Part shown: positions 55,341 through 64,000 of the stretch, piece after piece
How positions within the stretch are numbered: position 1 is the stretch's first letter
Layout: the number at the start of each line of letters is the position of its first letter
Assembly: GCF_027943255.1 (NCBI RefSeq)
Contig: NC_072893.1
Coordinates: forward strand, 93,503,784 to 93,567,783
Reading direction: 5' to 3'
Length of the DNA stretch: 64,000 nt
Source: Anastrepha obliqua
Lineage: Eukaryota > Arthropoda > Insecta > Diptera > Tephritidae
The notes under the pieces: model-generated
The model's input: only the letters and a program-made list of their open reading frames with translations
Told to the model about the DNA's origin: nothing
Database searches by the model: none
Position numbers and translations under genes: made by a program

Positions 55341-55475
55341 TTACATGGCAGAAATACGGTCGGAGGTGTGCCATTGCCTGCCGAGGGGTGTTTCACGGAG
55401 TGTTGCACGGAGATTCAAACCTCTGCTCTTCCGATTGGTAGTCACGAACCAACCCATTCGGCTACGGCGGTCGCT
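55341..55475 (-). mobile_element. tRNA-derived SINE, head and partial body
   Basis: On the minus strand it has the tRNA-like head (CCGCCGTAGCCGAATGGGTT) and a decayed box B (GAGGTTTGAATCTC). It then jumps over the spacer to CCCCTCGGCAGGCAATGGCA and ends in GTATTTCTGCCATG. It is an internal deletion and 3' truncation of the same family as 54766. Confidence 0.87.
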
Positions 55476-55666
55476 ATTTTGAACATTATCTAGTAGATAA
55501 TTTTATTGGATTTTACATACAACTTCTACTTCAAAAGATATAGCATTTTTGACCTTTGTAGTAGGGCAAAATAAGAATAAAAATTCCCGACATACCGAGG
55601 GCATTCGCGTTTGACCCCAGAATATAACCTGAAAGTCATTCTAATGCGTAATAAAGTATCCTGTAT

Positions 55667-56840
55667 GCATCAGTGGTATGGATGAGTAGACTCTCTCTAG
55701 TGGGAGTCAGGAGGGCCTTATCGAGACTACAACGCACTGTGGCCATCTGTTGGACCGGAGCTTTTCCGACTACTTCAGGCCCGGCATTAGATGCTCTGAT
55801 TGGTTTACCACCACTTGATGCTTTCGTCCAAGGAGAGGCCTTGAAGGCCATCTGCAGACTGAAACACAATGGGAACTGGTAAGCCCCTGTCCGGCATTGC
55901 AACACAGAGAAGGCAGTATAGTGCTACCAGAGTCTCAGTTGTGGGAAGACTCAGAAAATGAGCCCGGCAAACACTGTTTTCGCATTTTTACGGATGGCTC
56001 CGGGACCGAGCATGGCGGGACAAAACTGTACTTTGCTCTTGGAATGCATGCATCTGTGTTTCAAGCGGAGGTGTATGCAGTTCAAGAAGCGATGAATTTT
56101 GTTGTGGAAAAACGATGGAGAGGCAGATCTATTTGTATCTGCAGCGACAGCCAAACTGCGCTTATGGCCTTCGACAGCCCTCCAATCACGTCAGGGGTAG
56201 TCAAGTCCTGTAAATCCAGGCTGAACTATGTCGGTAGACATAATAGCCTGATACTAACATGGCTCCCGGGACACGTGGGTATCGCGAGTAACGAGACCTC
56301 TGACTCCTTAGCTAAGATGGGCTCTAAGGCCAATTTCTTTGGCCTAGAGCCCGTTTTGCCACTCCTTTCTGCGGCCATCACAGCCACGGTTAGCAAACCG
56401 GCGCCCACAAGAGAGCTTGGCAGGCTGAGAGAGGCTGCAGATGGACTAAACTGATGTTACCTGTCATGTCCGATCGATTGTCGCAAACCCTTCTGTCACT
56501 AAGCAGAGGGGAGTGTAGACGGCTGGTTCGACTGATGACGAGCCACGTTCTGTGGGCGAAGCACATGGAAAGGGTGGGCACCTCAGACAGTGTACTCTGC
56601 CCAGCTTGTGAAGAGGAGGATGAGACGGACTACTTCCTGTGTGTCTGCCCCGCCTTCGCTCGAATCAGGTTTGAGGTCTTAGGCACTGATGTGTTACCAC
56701 ATGTGGCACCACAAGATCTACTCAGATTTCTTCGGAGATCGGGTAGATTTAAAGAAAATTAAAAGGGAATCCAAGTGTAGTACAATGGACTTAATTAATG
56801 TCTGAGTGCTGCACTTGCTAGTTGTCCCGACAAAAAAAAA
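55667..56840 (+). mobile_element. 5'-truncated RNase H LINE with target duplication and poly-A
   Basis: A 9-bp duplication, ATCCTGTAT, flanks it at 55658-55666 and 56841-56849. The right end is an A10 tail (56832-56841) and the left end begins mid-gene. Target duplication, poly-A and 5' truncation are the classical marks of target-primed reverse transcription. The coding remains are described separately. Confidence 0.9.
55673..56762 (+). pseudogene. LINE ORF2 C-terminal third: RNase H and zinc knuckle
   Basis: Segment 1 (55673-55882), VRRALSRLQRTVAICWTGAF, is the linker after reverse transcriptase. Segment 2 (55897-56454) is an RNase H fold: FTDGSG (Asp), FQAEVYAVQEAM (Glu), CSDSQTALMAF (Asp) and LTWLPGHVGIASNETSDSLA (His, Asp), so every active-site residue is present. 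Segment 3 (56454-56762) is in a new frame: LLSLSRGECRRLVRLMTSHV, then the CPACEEEDETDYFLCVCPAF knuckle, whose usual His is Tyr, and DLLRFLRRSGRFKEN to a stop. Two frame changes separate the segments. Domain order and an RNase H in ORF2 place it in the I/LOA/R1 group. Endonuclease and reverse transcriptase were never inserted. Confidence 0.9.
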
Positions 56841-56849
56841 ATCCTGTAT

Positions 56850-59800
56850 ATCAATTTGGCTAAACGTAACTTTTACTTTTCCAATTCCCGAGAATTCGTT
56901 TTTAATTTGGAATACCCCTTGTTTCTGTACCTAGCTAACGAGTTTTTTTACATTTTTGAGGTTAGAGGTTAGTTGATTACTACATAGAACGATTCTGAGT
57001 TTGATTATTTGAGTCTTAATTCGTAGCGCCATGCACAATTCCTTAGATATATTTCCATGCCAATGTAAATAATATACAGATATACGTACATACTTATCTA
57101 TTTTCCACATCATTAACCTTTTTTGAAAACGGCTAGATTTTCACAAATTTACAATAAATTATGCATGCAATATTTAACGAGTTGCAAATGTGATTATGCC
57201 AATTTGGAGTGACTTCAATCATTTCGACTTGCAACACTTCAAAGCAGCGGACCATTTGTATACAATTGACGCAATCACAATGGTGATACCTATATATGTA
57301 TATGCATGCGTCCATACATAAGTATACATAAGCCTGCTTGTATAACGACCCTAATACATTCATACATACATTTATACAAATATAAGTGCAACCATTCGCA
57401 CAACGTAGCAGATCGGCTTGCAACACACAATATGTGCCAAATACAACGCTTGCTGTCTACTAACCACGTCCGATTGCTACTTGCAACAATTTGAATGGTC
57501 ATGGACACACCTTTTTCAGCGGTCCATAGCTAGCAGCAGAGTCGCACAGTGGAGAAATCCAAACAGTCAGCCTCTCTAAAAGTGATCAGGCTTACCGACC
57601 ATTCCATACAGTACAAAACAAAAAACAAACACCTAACGGTTGGCCTACCAAAAAGGCTGTTTTGACAGGGTTTGACCAAAGGGAAGAGGAATGAGTTTAA
57701 ATAGATTTCTGAAGAGGCGGTTAATATCTCGCGGGGTACCGTCATATGCTGGGCATACATATAAGTACATATCTTGAGCATGTCATGTCATGATCAATTC
57801 AGGTAGGGGTAGTTGTTGGTATGATTCTTCCAGCTGAAATTCACGATATGTATGTATATGAGTCTGTAAATAGGTACTTATGAGCAGATCTATTAAAAAT
57901 ATCTATATAAAAAGTATGAGACCTCATAAGCAAATTTTGAAACGCTTTATGCAGATTGTTTCAGATCACCACCTATCAAAACAGAGCGCAGTTTTTAATT
58001 ATTATTATAAGCGAATTTAGCACTGCGATTTGAATGATTTATTGTGCCCACTTGATGAATTCAGGGTATATCTCTGAGTCTAACTTCGGAAATATGTTTT
58101 ATTATTTACCTATTCTAGGTATACGTACAGGTATCATAGGAGCAGAAAGGGAATCGAAATTGCTGATGGGCTTGCCAGGAAGGGGACTAAATTGGTCTCA
58201 GATACCTCCTACCCAGTCATCGGTACCTCCTATTTGTCTGCTGGAGGTCGTATAAGGGTATCGAAATGGCGCTTTAGCGCTACTTGGGGAGTGCCAGCGT
58301 AATAATTAAACCATTTCACCCACCTACCTATTTTAAAGACCATTAAGAAATAAACAAACTTTGTGTCTTTGAAATTCAATTTGGCTACTTTGGTTAAAAA
58401 AATTACAATACGTGGAAACTTTATCTTCACTTTAGCCTACTTTCAATTTTTCAGAAACCTACTTTTAAAATATATCCTCCCCAGTTTTATACTTACCCAG
58501 CTTAAAAATTCATCGAATTCCACACCACACGTTTTTCAATACATTATTTTTCAACAGAGTTAGCCTCCGTTTATTGCGCAACCGACTGCATTAGTTTTCC
58601 CTGATTTTTTCTATACTTTTGATCTTTCAACAAACACGCATTTTGAACTCTCCGAGGGATTAGTGCTTAATTTTAAAATCCCTAGCGTTAAAGTCTCATA
58701 TCGGTTTAAACATTTGTTTGTCCAGCTTAATGCATAATAAGCAATGATCATAAGAATCGATTACTCCGATTTTTAACTATTAGCAGGTTAGTCGAATACT
58801 AAATTTCAAAAAATCAATCAGCTTAATTTGTATGCTTGGAAATTCGGTCACTTAGTTGAACTGATGAAAGCCATAACTCTAGGTTTCTAAAGATTATGGT
58901 ACCTTTAACTACATTCAAAATTTTAACAAAACGTACCACTGTGCCGCGTACCGCGAAATTGTAATGTGGAGCAACTCAAAGAAGCATTTTGGTTACCATA
59001 GCTGCAAATGCTGTGCCGTAAATGATCAATTCGGTCTGCCACAACTGCCGTTTTGAACTTTTTGGTTTTTCAACCCACTCGGCAGCTGCGATGTTTTGCC
59101 AATTTTAGTTTATATATTTTCTTTTTTCTGGCATTTTGCATTAATTTTGCTGCTGGCGTTTGCTATTATGCCTGCCACGGTAGCGCCGTGTCAATCTTCT
59201 GCCAGGTTGCAACATCATTCGCGTGTTGGATGAAAATCTGTATTAAATTGAAGCAGCAATAGGGCTACCAGATATCTTTGACACCAAGACACTTTAATAG
59301 AACTGCTCTAAACTAGAAAGTTCAAGTACGCCAAAATTCATTTCTTAAATTTTTAGAATATGTGAAAAAGCTGCGTCTTAAGAAAATGATACTCTATCCG
59401 AATTGATGAACAAAATTGTGACGTCATGCTAAAGTGTAATAATAAAAACGGTTAATTACTATTATATTTTTTCAGCTATATTTTTATATTCTTATTACAA
59501 ACTCTTTGTCTTATTTAAATTGACCTCGCATTGGTTTGATGAAAAGCCCTTGAGAGGAATTTTATCACGGGGCCCAACTATTGCGAGGCCCAAACCTGCA
59601 TTGATATCATTGCGGCAACCAGATCATACCTAACGAGGCTTTGAATTTATCTGTAATTTAACATTTTTATCAAGTGATGCACAGAATGTCCTGAGACTAA
59701 GGTCATAGAGTTTGGAGAAAAAGTAAGCTTTTGGAGGTGGACATGCCCCACCCTCATTCAACGAATCTGAATTTGATAGAAATTATATCTGCTCAACGAA

Positions 59801-59859
59801 CTATTTCATCAGTAACTTTAAGATTTTATTTCGTACTGGAGTATTATAAGGCGATATTT
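56850..59859. other. Non-coding stretch
   Basis: No gene recognised. 58100-58290 is GC-richer and contains short frames (58034-58255) that could be LINE-derived, but no domain is readable. The rest is AT-rich unique-looking sequence with TATG/CATA patches around 57290-57380. Confidence 0.45.
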
Positions 59860-60230
59860 TTTACGAAAGCATCGAAGCATCTATCTAAATGGACGGCTCG
59901 AAAATGAACTACGAGCCAACAGGACCTTCGTATTAAAAAGTCTTCGTGCATATTAACTACATTCAGAAAGCGTTTCTCAGTGCGAAGTCTTTGCCAACTG
60001 GACTGGTATTTGCTATGTCGTGAGTTAATAATACTGATATCTGGTGCTCTACCGTAGTTAAGCAAGTGCATCACTTACAGCTTTACTTACTCAGAGTTGT
60101 GTTACAATGATTTGGATGCCGGAGCATCGTAACACTAATGATAACAGAATGACTAAAGGATTATCAGCGATCGGCTCGGCCCTCGATATCACAGAGGTTC
60201 GATGGTTATGATCTTTCAACACTAGCTAAG
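59860..60230 (+). pseudogene. LINE RNase H scrap
   Basis: MDGSKMNYEPTG (59889 on) matches the first RNase H block (TDGSKMxxGxG), QCEVFA at about 59980 the second (QAEVFA, Glu), and VTMIWMPEHRNTNDNRMTKG, followed by GSALDITEVRW, the fourth (VTLIWVPGHxxxxGNxxADELA; His kept, following Asp lost). It has stops and frameshifts between blocks. Reverse transcriptase and tail are absent. It is a different subfamily from the 55667 copy. Confidence 0.65.
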
Positions 60231-60487
60231 CTTAGCTAATTGTGGAATGATTACATAAATATATATAATATTATAGGATCTGCAACAGCCTGTTGCCTTC
60301 TTACTGCAACAAACGATGTTCATTTTACCAGTGTGCACTACTTTTCTTCTTGCCTGAAGGTAATTTATTATACAACAAATACCAAAGAAGTTCAAAGTTT
60401 TGTGCAAGATTATCAAAATATCAAACTTTTTAATCAGAATTAAAAAAAAATTTGGCACGCAGTTTTATGGCAATTTAAATTTTAGTA
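60231..60487. other. Short non-coding stretch
   Basis: Nothing recognised. Confidence 0.5.
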
Positions 60488-60489
60488 TA

Positions 60490-61426
60490 CCTTCTACTCA
60501 AATATGAACGAGACGGTATCAATAAAACGGTCCGCGGATGATATATGGCAAAAATAAATTTTTTGTTTTTTGGTAGGACTGTTATAAGCTTACATGGCAA
60601 ATTTCAGCGTGATATGTCACATAGTTTGTTTTCTGTGCTACTGTAAACAAGTCAAGCTCGAGTGTGTTCTTCGAATTTAACGATGGAAATTCAAGTTGAA
60701 CAAAGTTTGTTTGAAATTTTGTTATTCCAACAAAATTTCGGCTTCAGACGCCTTAAAAATGTTGCAGACAACCTATGGAGACTCTGCTCTATCACGTGCA
60801 CGTGTTTTCCAGTGGTACAAATCGTTCAAAGAGGGCCGTACATCGGTCGAAAACTTGCCTCATGAACGTCGTCCAGCAACATCAGTAAACGACGAAAACA
60901 TCGGAAAAGTAAAGGAAATTATGCTTGAAAATCGCAAAAATCCCAAAATCGGTTAACGCTGAATATTATTTAGACGTTTTAAAGCGTTTGCGCGAGAACA
61001 TTCGTCTTCACAGGAACGAATTGTGGGACAACAAGTCATGGTTCTTGCATCACGATAATGCACCAGCTCACACATCACGTCTTGTTCGCGATTATTTGAA
61101 CAAAAATAATGTTAATATCGTTCCGCAAGCACCGTATTCGCCTGATATGGCTCCATGTGACTTTTTCCTGTTTCCCAAGCTCAAGTTGCCGCTCCGTGGA
61201 AAACATTTTGGGACAATTGAAGTCATAAAAGAGAATTCGAAGAACACACTCGAGCTTGACTTGTTTACAGTAGCACAGAAAACAAACTATGTGACATATC
61301 GTGCTGAAATTTGCCATGTAAGCTTATAACAGTCCTACCAAAAAATAAAAAAATTAATATATTTTTGCCATATGTCATCCGCGGACCGTTTTATTGATAC
61401 CGTCTCGTTCATATTTGAGTAGAAGG
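60490..61426 (+). mobile_element. Deleted mariner with about 190-bp terminal inverted repeats
   Basis: TA lies at 60488-60489 and 61427-61428. The left end CCTTCTACTCAAATATGAAC and the right end are inverted copies that stay aligned, apart from a few substitutions and a small A/T indel, from the tips to CTTCGAATT: left arm 60490-60677, right arm 61234-61426. The shared arm includes GGTCCGCGGATG, GACTGTTATAAGCTTACATG and CTGTAAACAAGTCAAGCTCG. Usual mariner TIRs are about 30 bp. The element is 937 bp long and carries a deleted transposase gene. Confidence 0.94.
60683..61329 (+). pseudogene. Mariner transposase with internal and C-terminal loss
   Basis: The true start is probably MEIQVEQ at 60683, directly after the left arm. 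A frameshift then leads to SNKISASDALKMLQTTYGDS, ARVFQWYKSFKEGRTSVENL and VNDENIGKVKEIMLENRKNP (helix-turn-helix region). At about 60950 a deletion of roughly 90 codons, including the first catalytic block (GDETW type), joins this out of frame to VNAEYYLDVLKRLRENIRLH. Then follow FLHHDNAPAHTSRLVRDY (second Asp) and APYSPDMAPCDFFLFPKLK (third Asp), with 34 residues between the aspartates. After EVIKEN the frame runs into the right-hand inverted arm, so the last residues (ELDLFTVAQKTNYVTYRAEI) are reverse-complement 5' UTR, not transposase. The native C-terminus has been replaced. Confidence 0.9.
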
Positions 61427-61428
61427 TA

Positions 61429-62333
61429 ATTAAGTACAAGTTTGAGGGAGCTCAAATTTTTCGTTGATTTTTCATCATTTTCCCCCTGATGGTGTTGAAT
61501 AAAATTCTTCCAAATATTCCATAACTTATTTTTGTTTTCTAAGAAAACTATATTAAGTCTAATTCTTCGCTAACACAGCTTTTAGGCTCTGACTGAAATT
61601 TGCGGCAGATGCTAAAAATTATTAGAAAAACTTAGTGCAAAATAAACTTTTTTTTAACCATGAATTCTTTAAATCTGTACATTAAGGTTCAACCGGAATA
61701 CGCAAAGAGTGTAAAACACTACATCTGGCAGCACCAAACAGCTACCAAAAACAAAGGCAGCGTGGCAAATGAAATGAAACTAAACTGCATGGGCTTTTAT
61801 TTTCATTTTCAGTTTCCTTTTATTTTTATTTTTATTTATTTTTTTTTCAGTTTCAGCCCCAGTTGTGATTGTATTTGTCAATATGGATAATGTTACAAAT
61901 AAATGCCAGGTAGCAGCCTAAATGCGTTTATACAAGTATTCAGAAATCCTCATTGGTACAGGGTGTTTGGTAAATGCAAGTGACCCTCAAAAAAATAATA
62001 TTTTGACTTAGAAAAACCAAATTTCAACAGATTGTCATGTTGGTGCTGCACAAACACAGTGCATTTTTTTGTCTTTCTTGCAATCGGTTACGTGTTGTCT
62101 GGCGAAATTTTGATTCATTTCTCTTGGGTTGGCCGCAAAAGACCATGAGGGGGAAGTGCAAACCTCAAACAGAACCTTATCTAATCTCTTCGGTTCTTGC
62201 AATCAGTTGTGTGTATGTGGCAATGCTTGAAGATTGTTGTCATTCATTCTAGGATTTCATAGAGTAAACAAGAAGCATAATTAGTCAGAGAAAGAATATT
62301 TGAGAATACTTAGAATCGAGTTAAACAATTATT
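61429..62333. other. Non-coding stretch
   Basis: No gene recognised; a T-rich tract lies at 61800-61850. Confidence 0.5.
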
Positions 62334-62660
62334 TTAGTAAAATTTCGAAGTAGGACTTTGTGAAAGAAAGCATTTTAAATTCTCTAAGAGTTCTAGAAAT
62401 CGGAGTATTGGAGCTATTAGCTGAGGAATATGGAAATTTATTTCCTTGAGTAGCGATGGGTAATCAATCACCTCACTTATTAAATCAAAAACGAAAGAGA
62501 GAGAGAGGTTAGTCCTTCTACTATGATATCTATGTAATGTTTTTAGATTAATGATTAAGTACCGACTTGTATACGATGGAATTGGATCAGTGAAATTCGG
62601 AGAATGCAAAGCATAACGCACAAAGACTTTCCTATATGTCAAGCATAATATTGTTTCCAA
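62334..62660 (-). pseudogene. LINE reverse-transcriptase tail scrap (Jockey/CR1-like)
   Basis: One open minus-strand frame of 108 residues includes RKVFVRYALHSPNFTDPIPS, SRYLIINLKTLHRYHSRRTN and DLISEVIDYPSLLKEINFHI. The pattern KxFxRYAL..., Y..RxxLIxLxxLxxRR and LxGxIDxPxLLxxInFxxP is typical of the extreme C-terminus of Jockey/CR1-like ORF2 proteins. No core is present. It is relatively open compared with other scraps, so it may be younger. Confidence 0.75.
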
Positions 62661-62915
62661 ATAAAGATGGCGTATGCCAGCTTCGAACGCACCAGAGAGG
62701 ATTAACTAAGTCTGAACTAAAACAGAATGCAATGATGTCACTTCATTGCCTTTGAAAAGAAAATCTAGAGTCAAATACAAACAATGTGCTATGTGTGGCA
62801 AAAGCCCGAATTGCGAAAATTGGTTTAGGGTCAGTGATTTTATTTGCAGCCCATCGCAGCCGAGTATTTTTAACAGGACGCGTTTGCGTGTTTTCCAGGT
62901 GGGTGCAGTATATTC

Positions 62916-64000
62916 TTCTTCTGAATTGGCGCTATAACCGCTTACGCGATTTTGGCTGAGTTTAACAACGCGCGCCAGTCGTTTCTTTCTCGTGCTAACC
63001 GCCGCCAATTGGGCACACCAAGTGAAGTCAAGTCCTTCTCCACCTGATCCTTCCAACGCAGAGGAGGCCTTCCTCTTCCTCCGCTACCACCAGCTGGTAC
63101 CGCATCGAATACTTTCAAAGTCGGGGCGTTTGTATCCATTCGGACGACATGATCCAGCCAACGTAGCCGCTGGATCTTTATTCCCTGCGCTATGTCTATG
63201 TCGTCGTAAAGCTCATACAGCTCATTGTTCCATCGCCTGCGATATTCGCCGCTGCCAACGTGCAAAGGTCCAAAAATCTTACGTCCAAGCTTCTGCGCCA
63301 TACGTTAGGACGGGCATGATAAGAGCCTTGTAGAGTGTTAATTTTGTTCGTCGAGAGAGGACTTTACTGCTCAGTTGCCTACTTAGTCCAAAGAAGCACT
63401 TGTTGGCAAGAGAGATTCTACGTTGAATTTCAAGGCTGACATTGTTATCGGTGTTAATGCTGGTTCCTAAATAAAAGAAGTCTTTTACAACCTCGAAATT
63501 ATAACTGTCACCAGTGACGTGGGTCCCGATACGCGAGTGCGCCGACTGTTTGTTTGAAGACAGGAGGTACTTCGTTTTGTCCTCGTTCACCACCAGACCC
63601 ATTCGCTTTGCCTCTTTATCCAGTTTGGAGAAGGCAGAACTAACAACGCAGTTGTTAAGGCCGATGATGTCAATCATCGGCATACGCCAACAATTGTACG
63701 CTCTTATAAAATATTGTGCCTAAGCGATTCAGTTCTGCGGCTCGTACGATGCTCTCCAACATCAGGTTAAAGAAGTCACACGACAGCGTGTCACCCTGTC
63801 TGAAACCTCGTTTGGTATCAAACGGCTCGGAGAGGTCCTTCCCAATTCTGACGGCGCTCCTGGTGTTCAGCAACGTCATCTTGCATAGCCGTATTAGTTT
63901 TGCGGGGATTCCAAATTCACACATCGCAGCATACAAGTAACTCCTTTCCGTACTGGTGTGTGTCGATTCTCCTTTCATGTGTCTTTTCCAAGATTTGGCG
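62916..64000 (-). pseudogene. RTE-like LINE, reverse transcriptase to 3' end, runs off the window
   Basis: Three minus-strand frames cover it. 63978-63670: RSYLYAAMCEFGIPAKLIRL, TKRGFRQGDTLSCDFFNLML and LLAYADD, which is the YxDD catalytic motif of reverse transcriptase. 63683-63279: IDIIGLNNCVVSSAFSKL, VVNEDKTKYLL, DFFYLGTSINTDNNVSLEIQ, RRTKLTLYKALIMPVLTYGA. 63301-62942: RRWNNELYELYDDIDIAQGI, RLRWLDHVVRMDTNAPTLKV and NWRRLARERNDWRALLNSAK. A frameshift lies at the YADD junction (about 63675). A deletion of about 20 codons near 63290 joins EAWT to GRKIFGPL. The 3' end (GCGCCAATTCAGAAGAAGAA on the minus strand, about 62916) matches the end of the 34636 copy. The endonuclease lies beyond the window edge, if present. 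Confidence 0.88.

Noticed and set aside
1..64000. LTR retrotransposons or integrated viral genes
   Set aside because: I looked for paired long terminal repeats, gag/pol/env-like frames and primer-binding-site context and saw none.

Overview
The window looks like dipteran nuclear DNA, most probably from a tephritid fruit fly. The signs are AT-rich non-coding sequence with long A/T runs, many Tc1/mariner-superfamily relics including a DD41D type (a spacing described from Ceratitis rosa), piggyBac, Helitron and non-LTR elements, and a tRNA-derived SINE present in six copies. The SINE and the DD41D spacing suggest the family but do not prove it. I recognise no host protein-coding gene, rRNA or functional tRNA in the 64 kb. 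Nearly every long reading frame that makes biological sense is a decayed transposon protein. The window is best read as intergenic or intronic DNA that has collected transposons.

Layout. 0.9-3.0 kb: two minus-strand IS630/Tc1/mariner-type elements side by side. 4.7-5.1 kb: the near end of a TTAA-targeting repeat. 6.0 and 10.4 kb: two copies of one LINE tail. 9.3 kb: a two-unit tandem duplication. 11.26-12.3 kb: a 458-bp MITE, a 371-bp deleted element and a SINE almost touching. 13.9-15.0 kb: the best preserved mariner transposase, spoiled by two nonsense codons. 16.1-17.6 kb: two more decayed elements. 21.4-27.75 kb: a nested composite, with TTAA repeats, a piggyBac inserted in one of them, and a mariner carrying a 1.8-kb Helitron. 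28.7-29.9 kb: a LINE tail split by another TTAA repeat. 30.99-32.04 kb: a large inverted repeat with 456-bp arms. 34.6-36.2 kb: LINE pieces in opposite orientations. 38.9-41.9 kb: SINEs, LINE and mariner scraps, and a second DD41D copy. 43.8-46.3 kb: chimeric transposase scraps and a LINE RNase H scrap. 47.1-48.7 kb: a Tc1-type element with inner repeats. 50.2-51.5 kb: a mariner with a SINE-like insert. 53-56.8 kb: a deletion derivative, two SINEs and a 5'-truncated LINE with a clean target-site duplication. 59.9-64 kb: LINE scraps, a mariner with terminal inverted repeats of about 190 bp, and an RTE-like LINE running off the right edge.

How the parts relate. No pathway or operon is present. 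The information lies in insertion order, target preference (TA, TTAA, A^T) and the deletions that made most copies non-autonomous. No element here encodes an intact transposase or reverse transcriptase, so any mobility would need enzymes supplied from elsewhere. The items most worth follow-up are the long hairpin at 31-32 kb, the TTAA repeat family with its nested piggyBac, the palindromic subterminal repeats of that piggyBac, and the long-TIR mariner at 60.5-61.4 kb. Families were assigned by reading motifs by eye, not by database search.
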